Below are positions 1-10,459 of a DNA stretch of 64,000 nt, piece by piece. This stretch comes from Blasia pusilla (Eukaryota; Marchantiophyta; Marchantiopsida; Blasiales). The notes under the pieces were generated by a model. The model was not told where the DNA came from. It made no database searches and was given only the letters and a program-made list of their open reading frames with translations. The stretch lies in the NCBI GenBank assembly GCA_050084515.1, contig CM114271.1:64914001-64978000 (forward strand), read 5' to 3'. The number at the start of each line of letters is the position of its first letter. Within the stretch, counting starts at the first letter, position 1. The position numbers and the translations under genes were made by a program.

Positions 1-1350
1 GGAAAGTGAGGAGGAGGAGAGCTCTTCATTCAATCGGAAGTGAAATTCCGATTTCCCTTGTGAGCATGGTCAGGAAAGGCAAGGAAGAAGCTACCATATA
101 GCTTTCCCTCGGTGAGAGGTTGAGAAAGTTTTGGGGTGCCGCTAGTATGGAGGATCTAGCGCACTAGTTTGGATTCGTTACTAGAGCATAGTTAGGACTG
201 CTAGCCACAGAGTTAGTGGAATTGAGGGAGGCATGAGAACTTAAGTTCTGATTCAGAAGAGCCCTTCCAAGTGGCAGTTTGGAGCAGAGCGGCAAAGGGC
301 CGAGTCATTTGCAGGGCGGGGCACGGCACGACATAGCGTGGTAGGGTGACAAGGAGCTGCAAAAGGGATTTGGAACTCAAGTTCCATTCCGAGCATAGTT
401 GAGTCGAGGCGTGGTTCAACTGCATGGTGGTCATCTTTAGAAGAGAACGACGAGAGTCAAGGAGGATTGGGAACTCAAGTTCCATTCCGAGCATAGTTGA
501 GTCGAGGCGTGGTTCAACTGCATGGTGGTCATCTCGATGGCGTAGAAGAGATTGGCACGACGAGAGTGACAAGGAAGCAAGGAGGATTGGGAACTCAAGT
601 TCCAATTCTCTAGCGGTTGGAGAACAGTGGAGTGTCTCACCTGCAGTTGACTACGACGTGGCATAGTGCGGTGGGGTAGGGAAAGAAAGTGAAGTGAAGA
701 GGCAATTGGAACTTCACTTCCTATTTTGCTCTTCACTTGTGGGTCTTCTCTACAGGGAGGTGGAGAGGATAGGAAGGAGGCAAGCGGAACTCTAGTTTCC
801 ATTCCGCTCGTGAGTTATGGTGTGTCTTCTCTATAGGGAGGTGGAGATGACAAGAAAGAGGCAATCAGAACTGTAGTTCTGATTTTGCTCCTTAGTTGTG
901 AGTTCTCTTCAGGGAGGTGGAGAGGATAGTGAGGGCAATCAGAACTCAAGTTCTGATCCCTTTGGCATAGCCCAAGAAGTGGGGTCGGCGTGACTTTCAG
1001 TTTAAACACGACATTTAGAGGAAGGCGAGGAGAATTAAAACTGAAGTTCCTATTCTGTGGCCTCTCAAGTGGGGCGTGACTCTTCTTTAGGCACGGCGAG
1101 GGAGGAAGGAGAAAGAATCGGAACTGTAGTTCCAATCCGCGGAGTCTCAAGTGGGCACAGCTCTCCCTACCAAGGCGGCGAGGCGTGTGAAGCAGAGAGG
1201 GAGGAGTGAGCAATTGGAATTGAAGTTCCAATTCCGTCATTTGCGGATCCAGCATTTATGGCGCGGAGCGAATCAGAATTGAAGTTCCCATTCACATGTG
1301 AGTTTGGCATGGAAGTGAGCGTGGTGAATCACGGGTATTCTTGGCGTTTA
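1..1350. repeat. Irregular array of short palindromic motifs
   Basis: About 13 copies of a short inverted-repeat core of the form GGAACTnnAGTTCC recur every 50-200 bp, near 31, 236, 366, 466, 586, 700, 785, 863, 931, 1031, 1108, 1213 and 1268. The outer bases differ between copies but tend to stay complementary within a copy (TCAGAAC..GTTCTGA, TTGGAA..TTCCAA, TCGGAA..TTCCGA). The intervening DNA is G/A-rich and partly repeated, for example about 70 bp shared between 400-500 and 480-600. ORFs in both strands here read through the repeat and look like no protein. It may be the decayed 5' leader or LTR-proximal part of the gypsy element that follows, or an independent tandem repeat. Confidence 0.6.
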
Positions 1351-1881
1351 GAGGCAAGAGAGGTGTCGAAGGTGCGAGTGGGCATGAGAGGCGTCAAAGG
1401 CGCAAGGCGCCAGCAAGCTAGCTTGCTAGCAAGGGCGAGAACTTGGCAAGCTGATGTTGATCTAGTTCAGCATAACTTCCAGTTCACCCATCCCAATTCT
1501 ATTCCTCAAGAGTGTGCTTAACTAGAGAGTTATTTTGCATGTTGTGTTACCAACACACCCACAAGGAAGTGATGGCTAGTTGTTGCACACAGCGGGATTT
1601 ATTCACTTACCTTGCTGCTTATGGAGATGTTTGATGGGTGATTTTTGGGTAACACACATTGTGGATTAGTGCCTTGATGAGTGCACAACACTACCACGAC
1701 TATTGTAGAGAGCTTGGTGGGATGGATGTATACCACACTAGTCAGGAGTGACTTAGTATGTGGGCTATTTGTTGAGTATTGATCTCAAGTGAGATAAGTG
1801 GGGGCGTGTCCAGAGTTTGGGCATTGTCTAGTGCGAAGCTAGTGGCTCGGGAGTGAGTCAAAGTAGTTTGCAGATTTCACC
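1351..1881. other. Gene-free stretch upstream of gypsy copy 1 gag
   Basis: No conserved coding sequence seen. It is probably the untranslated leader of the downstream Ty3/gypsy element, whose 5' LTR would then lie outside the window. No primer-binding site could be identified. Confidence 0.4.
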
Positions 1882-3301
1882 ATGACACATCCACATAGTA
1901 TAGGGGAGCGTGGTAGTGGTAGAAGTGGCGGAGGCTTTACACGAAGTGGGGCTAGGTATCGAGGGTTTTCACACGAGGAACCACCTCAGCCGTCAGTTGT
2001 AGTTATTCCAGAGGTGACGTCAGCGGATTTTGAGTTACCTCAGAGGCCCTGGAGTGTCGCAAGTGTCGCCACACCGTTGTTGTGGGACATGGATGATTGC
2101 TATATGTATGGGTCCATGAGGGGACCGCAACGGTTCTCAGGCATGGTGGGAACTATCGAGTTGGATGATTTTATGGAGGAGTTCGATAGTTGGTGCGATG
2201 CATAGAGGATGCAGAACCAGCAGAGATTCGACCCTTTTATGGCATGGAAGGGACTTTTTCAGCATCTGGAGGGCCCTCCCATGGATGATTATCACGATTT
2301 CTGGATTCTTCATGAGGCAGAGATTGAGGTGTGGAGACTATTTTGGTCTCCAGGATATGTGTCCCTCATAGGGCGTGCGATGTCTGATGTGGCGGCTGTA
2401 GTAGCACCCACTAACCGCACGGAGGCGACACTTAGAGGAGTTTTCGACCCTAGTCTTACAAGTATGACCAGCTGAGTACCACCCGCGTTCAACCCGTTGG
2501 TTGAGTTCTTTCGAGAGTTGGGGAGGAACTATCAAGGGGTGAGGACCGACAAGCTGAAGTCGATTCATGAGTTTGAGCGGAGAGCGGGGGAGAGTCTTCG
2601 AGAAGCCTATGCACAGCTCCGACGGTTGATTACAACAACTAACTTTGGGTATGACGGAGGCGCAAGCAGTTTAGTTCTGGTATACGATGCTAGACCGCGA
2701 GTTGCAGAAGAGAGTGCGAGATGCAACTCTCTTACGTGTTGGTTTTCCTACTCTCAAGTCCGTATTTTTGTTGGCAGAGCGGATTGAGCTCAAGATACTT
2801 GAGGAGAGAGTTTTGACGACAGGCGCGTCATCTTTGAGGGAGATGACACAAGTGACGGTGTCTCAGTGCCGCAATGCACTACTCGAGATAGAGTCATGGG
2901 ACCGAGGGCTATGGAAGGATACCGGGAGCCAGGACCACAACTAGTTCAGTCATACGTTGGGCTGTAGGGGCTCAGGTATTTCTTGTTGGATGTGTGGAGG
3001 ATCACATCGTCAGCAAGCTTGTAGACAACAGAGTGGAGTGCAGGTAGCACCATCAGCTGTTTATGAGGCGGCCCAAGGGAGGCGAGGCTTACCTCAGTGT
3101 GATCATTGCCAGAGATATGGGCACACATGTGAGAGATGTTTCGAGCTCCAGACCGAGCTGTGCCTAGAGGGAGGTCGAGGACCTAGAGGTGGCAGAGGAC
3201 AAGGTGTAGGAGGTCGAGGACATGCTGGAGGCAAGACCCCATCACCTGCCAGAGTGAGTGCAACATTTACATCAGAGACAACTTTGGCGAGGATTGCTTA
3301 G
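1882..3301 (+). pseudogene. gag: gypsy copy 1 gag (capsid and two zinc knuckles)
   Basis: Retrotransposon structural protein that would assemble the virus-like particle and bind element RNA. It starts at the ATG at 1882 (MTHPHSIGERG) and stays in frame 1 through a TAG at 2203 and a TGA at 2473, then moves to frame 2 near 2690, with a TAG at 2942. The capsid-like middle (FMAWKGLFQHLEGPPMDD) aligns with copy 2 (FIAWNGMFQHLEGAPMDN). Two CCHC knuckles follow: CWMCGGSHRQQAC (spacing 2-3-4, one residue shorter than usual, about 2985-3025) and CDHCQRYGHTCERC (2-4-4, about 3100-3145). A Gly/Arg-rich tail follows. Broken by stops and a frameshift. Confidence 0.85.
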
Positions 3302-3940
3302 TTGGAGCAACATCTTCAGGCTATGACGGCCCAACAGGCCTCTACTTCAGGTGCAAGGGCCGCGTCGACTTCCGGATCTGCTTAGGTCTAGGATATGGCG
3401 GGAGATCTAGGAGGTATGGGATTTTTGTGCAACATCGCACAAGTGGATGTAGATGCAATGGTTACGAGAGGCATGGTGAGAGCTTTTGATCCACGAGGAT
3501 CTAATGTGGAGTTGGATCCCAGAGGGGAGATGCGGGTAAGCAGGCTAGACTTCCCCAATATTGTCAAAGGCTCTTCCGACCCCATTGATGGTCCCTAGAC
3601 GGCCTTTACGGAGTGTTGTTGTCGTAGATGCCGATGCAGTTAGAGGAGCGGGTGAGGCGAGTATGTCTACCAGGCCTATGCAGCATTCGACGCGGTCTAG
3701 TATTGGCACTTTACGAGAGATGGCGAGGGCTTTGTGTAGCGTCCCACTATTTATGGCCAGAGATTTGTTGACATGTGGAGGTTGCCCAGCTGATGTTTTC
3801 CGGTTGGCGGCGATGCTCTGTGAGAGCGATGAGTTTGGTTCTTCTAGTGTTGAGACTCGCACAGGAGGTGTGGTAGAGGTACCCTTGGAGCAGGTGCTCC
3901 GGACGAGAGCCAAAAGAGAGTTGGCATGCAACAGCAGCTA
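3302..3940 (+). pseudogene. gypsy copy 1 Gag-Pol linker
   Basis: Between the knuckles and the protease the sequence keeps amino-acid similarity to copy 2 (29400-29940): MVTRGMVRAFDPRG here, VVTRGAIIEVDPQRG there, and DLLTCGGCPADVFRLAAMLC here, DMTLGGMPTEAFCLLATLL there. In-frame TAGs lie at 3299, 3382, 3388 and 3596, and the frame moves from 2 to 3. I recognise no named domain. Confidence 0.6.
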
Positions 3941-4420
3941 GAGTGGTGGAGTTGCCAACTAGACTAGCGATAGAGCGTGCAACTATCTCACCAGGAGTTG
4001 TTATCTTGGACAACCGAGATGGAGTTTCCTAGTTGGTTGGTCCATTCGGAGTTGTGTATCGATCGCAGAGAGTGCTACTTGATTGAGGAGCACAACCCCT
4101 TATGTTGGGGAAGGCAGCATGTGTAGCGATGGGGTTGCAAAAGTGTGAGATCACTCCATGTCCATTCTAGATTCAGACTTCACTGGGAGGCACATCCCCG
4201 ACACAGTTTATGACTCATGATGAGATTGTAGTGAAGATTTGGCCCGATCATCCTACGAATAGTGCGATGGTGCGAACGAGAGAAATTGTGACAACCATTG
4301 AGTCTTATGATGTTTTGGTAGGGCCTACCGTATTGTATCCTCTAGGGTTCACACTTGACTTTTGGGAGAAGACATCCTCCTATCACCCAGGTTGGCATTC
4401 AGGTGAGGGATGAGCCAGTT
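3941..4420 (+). pseudogene. gypsy copy 1 aspartic protease region
   Basis: Retropepsin-type protease that would process the polyprotein. The active-site triad region reads LLD-stop-GAQPLMLGKAA at about 4075-4115. Copy 2 has WDSRAQPLMLGKAS at the same place, so the ancestral motif was a D-S/T-G-A followed by the usual hydrophobic stretch. A later conserved block, ESYDVLVGPTVLYPLGF (about 4300-4350), matches ESYDVLVGGATLCPMGF in copy 2 and resembles the YDVLLG block near the C-terminus of gypsy proteases. The stop in the active site makes this copy dead. Confidence 0.65.
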
Positions 4421-4740
4421 AGCTTCCCTTGCAGTTTGCAAGGAGACTTGATGGTTCACTCAGAGGGTCGACCACAAGAGTTGCTGCTTATTGTGGCACA
4501 TTATGTTGGCTTGGAGATTTATTGGAGGGAAACGCCGATGCAGAGGATATTCCTATAGAGGATAGTCCTAAGGAGTGGCATGCGAAGACGAGCATGGCTA
4601 CATCTGTTGGTGACACTTCTTCAGTTTTGTGGGGGACGAGAATCGATTTGCATAAGAGGGAAAATGAGCTCGTGAGGTAGATGTGGAGTTGAGCCTATGC
4701 TCTAGAGCAAGACAGGACAGAGTTACCACGTGCTCTAGGA

Positions 4741-5760
4741 GTGGAGATGTTGACACCCTTGGATAGCACATTGATTATGTGGCAGTATCACGAGGAGGGT
4801 GTATGTATACTAGATCTCTTTCGAGGGGTTAGTATAGCGTTGGCTGTAGTGTTGCGGGCCGGAGTACGAGTACAAAAATACTTGTATGTTGAGAGGGATG
4901 AGACTGCACGTAGAGTCTCATTGCATCATGTGTCTAGACTAGTCCAGCAACATCTTGAGTTATTGCTGGTGTATGCAGTCAGGGGATATCATCATGTATT
5001 TTTGGCTAACATTTTGTTGTTGGGGGCACCAGATCTGGATAGAGTTGGTCCGATACGCTTGGTGGTGGCACGGTGGCCATATTAGGGTCATTCTTTGGCG
5101 GGTCAGGGACTTGGTTTGCAGGACTCGAGGTCGGCAATGTTTCGGGAGATGTTGGGAGTTCTTTGTCACTTGCAAACTACCCAGCGATGTTCTCCAACCT
5201 AAATTTTGGAGAACATCCCATTGTTAGGTAACACTCGAGCCGAGTGTGATGGTGAGTGTACATAAGGTGCGGTCGTGGATAGGACCGGCGGTGATGTTGG
5301 ATGCGATGAGTGTTGGATCGCGTGCACACCGTCCATAATTGTGGTGGACAAACCTTTTACCATACGAGTTACTAAGACGGGCTTTTGATGGAGTCCACAT
5401 ACCATCACTACTTAGAGTGGATGCAATCTTGGATCCAGGGCGGCGATCTCAAGTTGTTACTCGTGATGATGTACCACCGTTGGCACTGGCCAATCGAGTG
5501 GGCCAGCAGAGGGCAACATTGCCTACGTTGGTGAGTTTTCAAGCATCCCATGCTTTTCGTCAAGAAGGACCAGGCATGATATGGGATGAGCAAGCAGGTA
5601 CACTGGTGGAGCCCATGCCGAGGAGCGAGAGCGAGCTATGGGGTTCTCTACAGGTACGACGGCGATGCCTATGATGGCAGAGGCATCCCGCACACATGTA
5701 TTGGGTCAGGCTATGGACCTGAATTGTCTTACTTGGGTGTTCAGTCTTGGTTTGGCTGAG
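4741..5760 (+). pseudogene. gypsy copy 1 DNMT3-like C5 cytosine methyltransferase domain
   Basis: C5 DNA cytosine methyltransferase fold embedded in pol between protease and RT. Motif I (SAM binding) is ILDLFRGVS at about 4807-4833, followed after a short loop by YLYVERDE, equivalent to the acidic residue of motif II. Motif IV is RWPY-stop-GHSLAGQG at 5071-5106, with Tyr where the catalytic Cys of PCQ should be and TAG for the Gln. Then GLQDSRSAMFREML, motif VI ILENIPLLG at 5203-5229, motif VIII-like SRAHRP-stop-LWWTNL near 5317-5352, a target-recognition stretch, and a motif IX-X block ERAMGFSTGTT..HVLGQAMDLN (5629-5745). Linear order I-IV-VI-VIII-X is canonical (DNMT3-like), not rearranged as in plant DRM. 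Stops at 5083, 5200 and about 5333, and a frame change near 5230-5340, make it a pseudogene. Confidence 0.85.
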
Positions 5761-6059
5761 TAGAGACGGATGCGAGAGGCGTCTATGAGATTATATCCAT
5801 TTTGCAGTGCAGTGTCTACCGGGACGGGTGAGACATTGGCTGGGGGCGCAATGGTGATGGAGAGGCATCCATGGACTTCATGGGATATGTCACGAGAGCA
5901 CAGAGAGATGGAAGTTCAAGACATAGTGGAGTGCCTAGAGAGTTGGTGTCTAAGTTGGGAGCGTATGTTGCTGCTCTAGAGGTTGCTAGTTAGCAACCAC
6001 CACCCTCCTCTTCTCTAGAGTTCACGAGAGAGACTTGGGAGCCGATTATTGGTCCTAGG
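5761..6059 (+). pseudogene. gypsy copy 1 MTase-RT linker
   Basis: The TAG at 5761 corresponds to a CAG (Gln) in copy 2 at 31777. The linker keeps the short block RHPWTSWD seen in copy 2 and ends in ETWEPIIGPRLT, which leads into the RT N-terminus. No named domain seen. Confidence 0.55.
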
Positions 6060-6900
6060 TTGACAAGAGCGGAGAGGAGACAAGTGTTGCAGTTCTTGTG
6101 GAGATTCAGGGACTGTTTTGCATGTAGTATGCATGACTTGGGTACGCTGAAGGGTCCAGGTATTCGGATCGAGTTGGATAGTGATAATTCTATCTTTCGA
6201 CGACCCTACAGGTATTCCGACATGGAGCAAGCCTTGCTTTAGAATAAGAGTCGAGACTTGGCTGACGCTGGAATGGTGGAGAGATCGCTTAGAGAATATG
6301 CATCTGCCACAATTATGCCGGCAAAGAAGGACATGCATGGCCAGTGGACCGATAGGCGGATGTGTGGGGATTACCGTCCTATCAATTGGCATACGAAGGT
6401 CGATTGCTATGCTATGCCTACTCCCGAGGAGATCTTTGATGCAGTGGGGCATGCAAGGATCTTCAGTTGTTTGGATCTCCGCGCTCGCTATCATCAGCTA
6501 CCCATCCAAGTGGAGGAAAAGGAGAAGAAAACATTTTAGGGGATAGATCCTTTCGGGAAGGATTGTTTATACCAGTGGCGGTTCTTACCATTTGGGTTGA
6601 AGAATGCCCTTGCAGGTTTTCAGCGAGTTATGGATAGGATTTTGGCTGCTTTGGATTATGCGATGTTACTTTGATGACATTATCGTCTTTAGTGCCACGG
6701 TTGAGGAACATGAGAGACATCTAGAGGAGGTGTTTCGACGATTGCAGTTACATGGGCTGAAGTTACATCCAGGCAAGTGCAGGTTCTTCCATGACCAGAT
6801 CAAGTACCTTGGACACACCATTTATCCATGGGGTATTGGAGTTCAGCAGACGAAGGTGGAGGCCATAGTGCGCATTCCCCGCCCTACAGATGTGAGTTGA
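6060..6900 (+). pseudogene. gypsy copy 1 reverse transcriptase
   Basis: RNA-dependent DNA polymerase. The N-terminal block LTRAERRQVLQFLWRFRDCF and RIELDSDN.IFRRPYRYSD are typical of gypsy pol. Later come MPAKKDMHGQW, MCGDYRPINW, SCLDLRARYHQLPI, YQWRFLPFGLKNA, and the catalytic CYFDDIIVFSATVEEHERHL (YxDD at about 6669-6680). The thumb/connection continues LGHTIYPWGIGVQQTKVEAI. Stops: TAG at 6240 (shared with copy 2) and TAG at 6537, where copy 2 has TGG. The frame moves from 3 to 1 near 6600-6660. Confidence 0.92.
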
Positions 6901-7497
6901 GTTCGAGCTTTCATGGGATTGGCAAACTACTACCAACGGTACGTGAAGGGCTTTAGTGTGATTGCGAAGGCACTCACTTTGCTGACTAGGTTGGACCAGA
7001 AGTGGTTTTGGGGATATGATCAGGAGCGAGCATTTCAGGAGCTCAAGGACAGGTTGACGTCCTCATCTATTTTGAGGAGACCTATGCGTGGTCGTCCGTT
7101 GCAATTACGTACGGACTGGAGTATGTTGGAGTTAGGAGCGGTGCTCACTTAGAGAGATGATGAGGGGAAGGAGTTCATAGTGGCATATGCGAGTTGCTCA
7201 AACAACGCTGTGGAGGCAAAGTAAAGTTCCTATGAGGGGGAGTACTTAGTTGCAGTATGGGCAGTGGCCTATTTCAAATGTTATTTGTTCAGGAACCCTT
7301 TCACTCTCATCATTGATCATCATCCACTGAGATGGTTGATGGAGTCTGACAAGCTTGTAGGGAAGCTTGCGAGAAGGTCACTACTATTGCAAGAGTATGA
7401 TTTTCAAGTTGTCCATCGCCTAGGACATTTGAACCAAGATGCGGACGGGTTGAGCCGTAACCGATGCACGAGCAAGAGCGATGCAACTAGAGCATAG
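6901..7497 (+). pseudogene. gypsy copy 1 connection and RNase H
   Basis: FMGLANYYQRYVKGFS, the conserved gypsy connection block, follows a TGA at 6898. RNase H follows: LQLRTDWSMLELGAVLT (first catalytic Asp), VAYASCSNN, YEGEYLVAVWAV (Glu), LIIDHHPLRWL (Asp) and LNQDADGLSRN (last Asp region). In-frame TAG at 7150 and TAA at about 7222; in copy 2 the corresponding codons are sense. The domain would degrade the RNA strand of the RNA:DNA hybrid. Confidence 0.9.
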
Positions 7498-8870
7498 TGG
7501 CATGGTGAGAGTGATGAGGAGATGGTGTCAAGTTGGCACGCATATGCCTACTTGTGTCTGTTGGCTATGTCAGGTCAGCAAGAGGCATCCCCTCCAGGAG
7601 GGAGGTTGGATGGTGAGTCCTCAGATCTAGATGCTAGTGAGGAGTCGACAGGGACTGGAGATATCCACGATGATGAGATGGTCTTGGAGTACCTACGCAT
7701 CGGTGTCTTAGTGAGCACGGTGGGTGCTAGAGAGCGGTATCGAGTCGTGTAGCGAGCCTGGAGGTTCAAGTGGGAGGGGACGCATGTGCTTCGAGTTTGG
7801 GAGGATGGATGAGTGTGGATGGTGCCACATCCTTCGTAGCAAGCACGAGTTGTGAGACATGCTCACGAGGAGTTAGGGCATTTTGGAGTCAAGCGTACGT
7901 ATAGCTTGATTCAGATTTAGTATTGGTGGCGTGGTATGCAGACTGATATTCTGCAGTTTGTAGCCAGATGTATTGTATATGATAGGGTGCGAGCATTGTT
8001 CAATGCTCCGACACCACACTTGCATCCTTTATCGATCATGGGGTTAGGGTATCGCTGGAGTTCAGACTTTGCACGGCCTTTACCATTAACAAGATGTCAT
8101 AGTCGGTACGTGTTGGTCATGGTGGAGCATTTCTCCAAGTGGATTAAGTTGGTAGCGTTTCCGGATAGGTCGAGTGAGGGAGCGGCTTATGCATTTCTTG
8201 ATAGAGTGCATAGTCACTTCGGCGCACCCTAAACGCACCAGCAGAGGTATTGACGGACCAGGGTTTTGAGTTTAGGGGCGACTTTCAGGCCTTGATAGAT
8301 CATTGTACGACTTCTCGAGATCATCTGGAGGCAGATGGTTTGGCATAGAGAGTTGTGTTGACGGTGAAGAGAGGATTACGCAAGTATGGACTGCAAAGAG
8401 GACACTTGGGAGATTGGGACCTACAGTTGCTATGGTTGGCGATGGGTTACCGCTTCAGTCGGCAGGCATCCTTGGTATCATTTTCACCGTATTTCTTGCT
8501 CTATGGGAGAGAGCCAAAGTTACCGTCGTTGATTCGACAAGATGTGGTTGAGGTACTTGACCTTGACGATCTAGACGTATGGCTGCAAACATGTTCTCAG
8601 CGGGCTAAGCTCTTTTAGAGAGAACCTATGGCGTTTAAGAATCTGGCTATCGCTCAGCATCGCGATATTTTGAGGTACGTGACTACGCGTGGAGGAGGCT
8701 ATCGACCACGGATTCGGCGATTCCATCCTGGCGATTATGTCTACCTACATCAAAGAGCACCGAAAACATTGGACGTGATGGCGGGACGCACTATTCTACG
8801 AGTGTGAGAGATTTTACCTTCAGAAGTCCTTGTTTTAGAGGGTCGTTATGGTATCGTTTGGAAAGATCAT
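7498..8870 (+). pseudogene. gypsy copy 1 integrase
   Basis: A spacer at 7500-7840 is followed by integrase. The HHCC zinc-binding region starts around HAHEELGHFGVKRTYSL (about 7858-7910). The TAG at 7918, just before YWWRGM, is shared with copy 2. The second zinc-binding Cys pair reads CIVYDRVRA: the last Cys is Tyr, as in copy 2. Core: WSSDFA (catalytic Asp), YVLVMVEHFSKWI, LTDQG (Asp, 8256-8261) and EADGLA-stop-RV, where the catalytic Glu codon is TAG (about 8346). The frame moves from 1 to 3 near 8230. The C-terminal part has RFHPGDYVYLHQ and VWKDHV. Confidence 0.9.
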
Positions 8871-8947
8871 GTGCGTAACTATGGGCCATGTCATCTTCCA
8901 AACGTAGATGGGAGGACTGATCCTAGCTTGCAGTTTTTCTTGTAGGC

Positions 8948-9094
8948 TTGAGATGCGTGTTGTGTGGGTCTGCCATAAGCGCAACCACACTGCTAGTTTG
9001 TGATGGGTGTTCTCGAGGATGGCATATGTTGTGTTTAATGTTGCCTCTTGACTTGGTTCCTCAGGGACGTTGGCTTTGTCTGAGATGTACATAG
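8948..9094 (+). pseudogene. gypsy copy 1 C-terminal PHD finger
   Basis: A Cys4-His-Cys3 zinc module at the very end of pol, followed directly by a TAG at 9092. Ligand spacing is C-x2-C (CVLC), then CDGC, then W-H with C two residues on (GWHMLC), then C-x2-C (CLRC), the classical PHD pattern including the conserved Trp before the last Cys pair. PHD fingers normally bind histone H3 tails; here it could direct integration or chromatin state (inference). One frameshift separates it from integrase (frame 3 to frame 2 near 8930-8950). The linker CHLPN..DPSL is shared with copy 2, so it was once in frame with pol. Confidence 0.85.
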
Positions 9095-9390
9095 GTGTGA
9101 TAGATAGATACAAGATGACTCTTGATGTTATGGATTGTAGGAAGGTGACTAATGATGGGATGAAATAGCACCCGACCTCCTGATCTTAGCACCGAAAAGA
9201 TGCATAGCATTTAGACTTGTTTTGTAGGCTATCTGGAGTTAGAGGGACCTAACCACCAGCTAGGGGAGTGATTGGAGTTGTCCAGTCGTTCATGTGTAGA
9301 GATGTTAGGATTCATAGCTAAATGGATCTTAGACATGTGTGTGCAGGACAGTCGATGTATGTTGGCAGCGATGTGTATTCGCACGATAGT
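9095..9390 (+). other. gypsy copy 1 3' untranslated segment
   Basis: Non-coding. It contains a purine-rich run (about 9260-9270, GGGGAG) and, at 9308-9386, about 80 bp that closely resemble the last 80 bp of the LTR that follows (10033-10110). Copy 2 has an equivalent arrangement. Confidence 0.6.
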
Positions 9391-10116
9391 TGTCATGGTA
9401 GATGAGGCGTATGGCGAGATAGTATTGAGGCCTTAGAGGGGTCTTGTACTTCCATCTTTTGAGAGATCAAGTGTGACCTTCTCTTAGGAGGTAATCTACG
9501 AGCGTAGGTCACCCTTCCCTTTATGAGCAGTGGCAACCTTGGAGAGGTTGACCTTCCCAGCCATGTATGGCTCTACTTGGACCTATAGGGTCGTGGGTTA
9601 GTTGGTAGTTGGTCTCATGAGGGGACCACATGTGTAGTTGTTAGGGAGCTAATATGGGTGTACTACAGATTGGTAGTCACCTACTAGGAGGGAGGTGACC
9701 TTTGTGTACAGATCACCCATGGAGGTGCCGATGGGTGTATACCTCGGATGAGTCTCATTTGGAGCTCATCTCCTTAGGATTGCAGACCCTTGTTGGGATC
9801 CATAATACACTGCGACGTGCATGTATTGAGCTTGGATTCTCTCTCGAAGAGTGGGCTAGGAGTGATCAATAAGGAGATCACACATTTTGGGAATCCTTGT
9901 GTATACTTTCTCTTGCTGTCACACCAGTGCGTATAAGAATCATGAGTATGGCTATTTGGATGAACCATGGTTGATTGCAGATTTCATCAGAGTTTACAAT
10001 TCGTATTCAACTTTAGAATCCATAGCTAGATGTTAGAATCCATAGCTAGATGGATCTTAGACGTGTGTGTGCATGACAGCCGATGTATATTGGCAGCGAT
10101 GTGTATTCGTAGGACA
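9391..10116 (+). repeat. 3' LTR of gypsy copy 1
   Basis: Begins TGTCATGG and ends GTAGGACA, giving TGTC/GACA terminal inverted repeats, and is followed directly by satellite sequence. The body is only distantly similar to the copy 2 LTR. The last 80 bp repeat a segment just upstream of the LTR. The matching 5' LTR is not in the window, so the boundaries rest on the terminal motifs. Confidence 0.55.
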
Positions 10117-10459
10117 AGTCCTTGAAGAAGGTGGAAATTAGAAAGACCCTCTTTTGGTAGAAGATCTCATCATGTAGGTTCGAAGAACATTGAAATATTT
10201 TTGGGCACAACTTTATTTTCCTTGAAACTTTGTAAGAACTCAAGATACACATTGAGGATCAAATTTCCAAAATTTCATCTCAAGATGAGATGCTTGAACA
10301 AGATGAAAATTTGAAAGAATCCTTTTTCCAAAAGGTTTAATGGCGCTGATCCAAAAACCATTTAAATATTTTTACGCTTTTTTTCACAAGTCCAATTTTC
10401 TCAGAACTTTCCAATAAGCCTGGATACCCCAAATTGCAAGGCAAGATAGGGTCCTTGTA

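Larger units (their letters stand above)
1882..10116 (+). mobile_element. Ty3/gypsy LTR retrotransposon copy 1 (degenerate, carries methyltransferase and PHD)
   Basis: Order on the plus strand: Gag with two zinc knuckles (1882-3301), protease-like region (about 3940-4420), C5 cytosine methyltransferase (4741-5760), RT (6060-6900), RNase H (6913-7497), integrase (about 7845-8870), PHD finger (8948-9094), 3' untranslated segment, 3' LTR (9391-10116). Reading frames shift several times and there are more than 20 in-frame stops, mostly TAG, so the copy is inactive. Gypsy copy 2 (24737-35812) has the same domain order, so the layout belongs to the family and is not a chance juxtaposition. The 5' LTR is not in the window. 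Confidence 0.9.

Noticed and set aside
213-605. ORFs of 121-146 codons on the minus strand at 213-1255
   Set aside because: They read through the palindromic repeat array, giving repeated ELEFPILL/NLSS words. They overlap ORFs on the other strand and match no family.
1882-9094. Reassigned genetic code with TAG as sense
   Set aside because: Other elements here carry TAG, TAA and TGA stops alike, the carbonic anhydrase gene uses TAA, and most TAGs in one gypsy copy are sense in the other. Simple mutational decay is sufficient, although two shared TAGs are kept as a finding.
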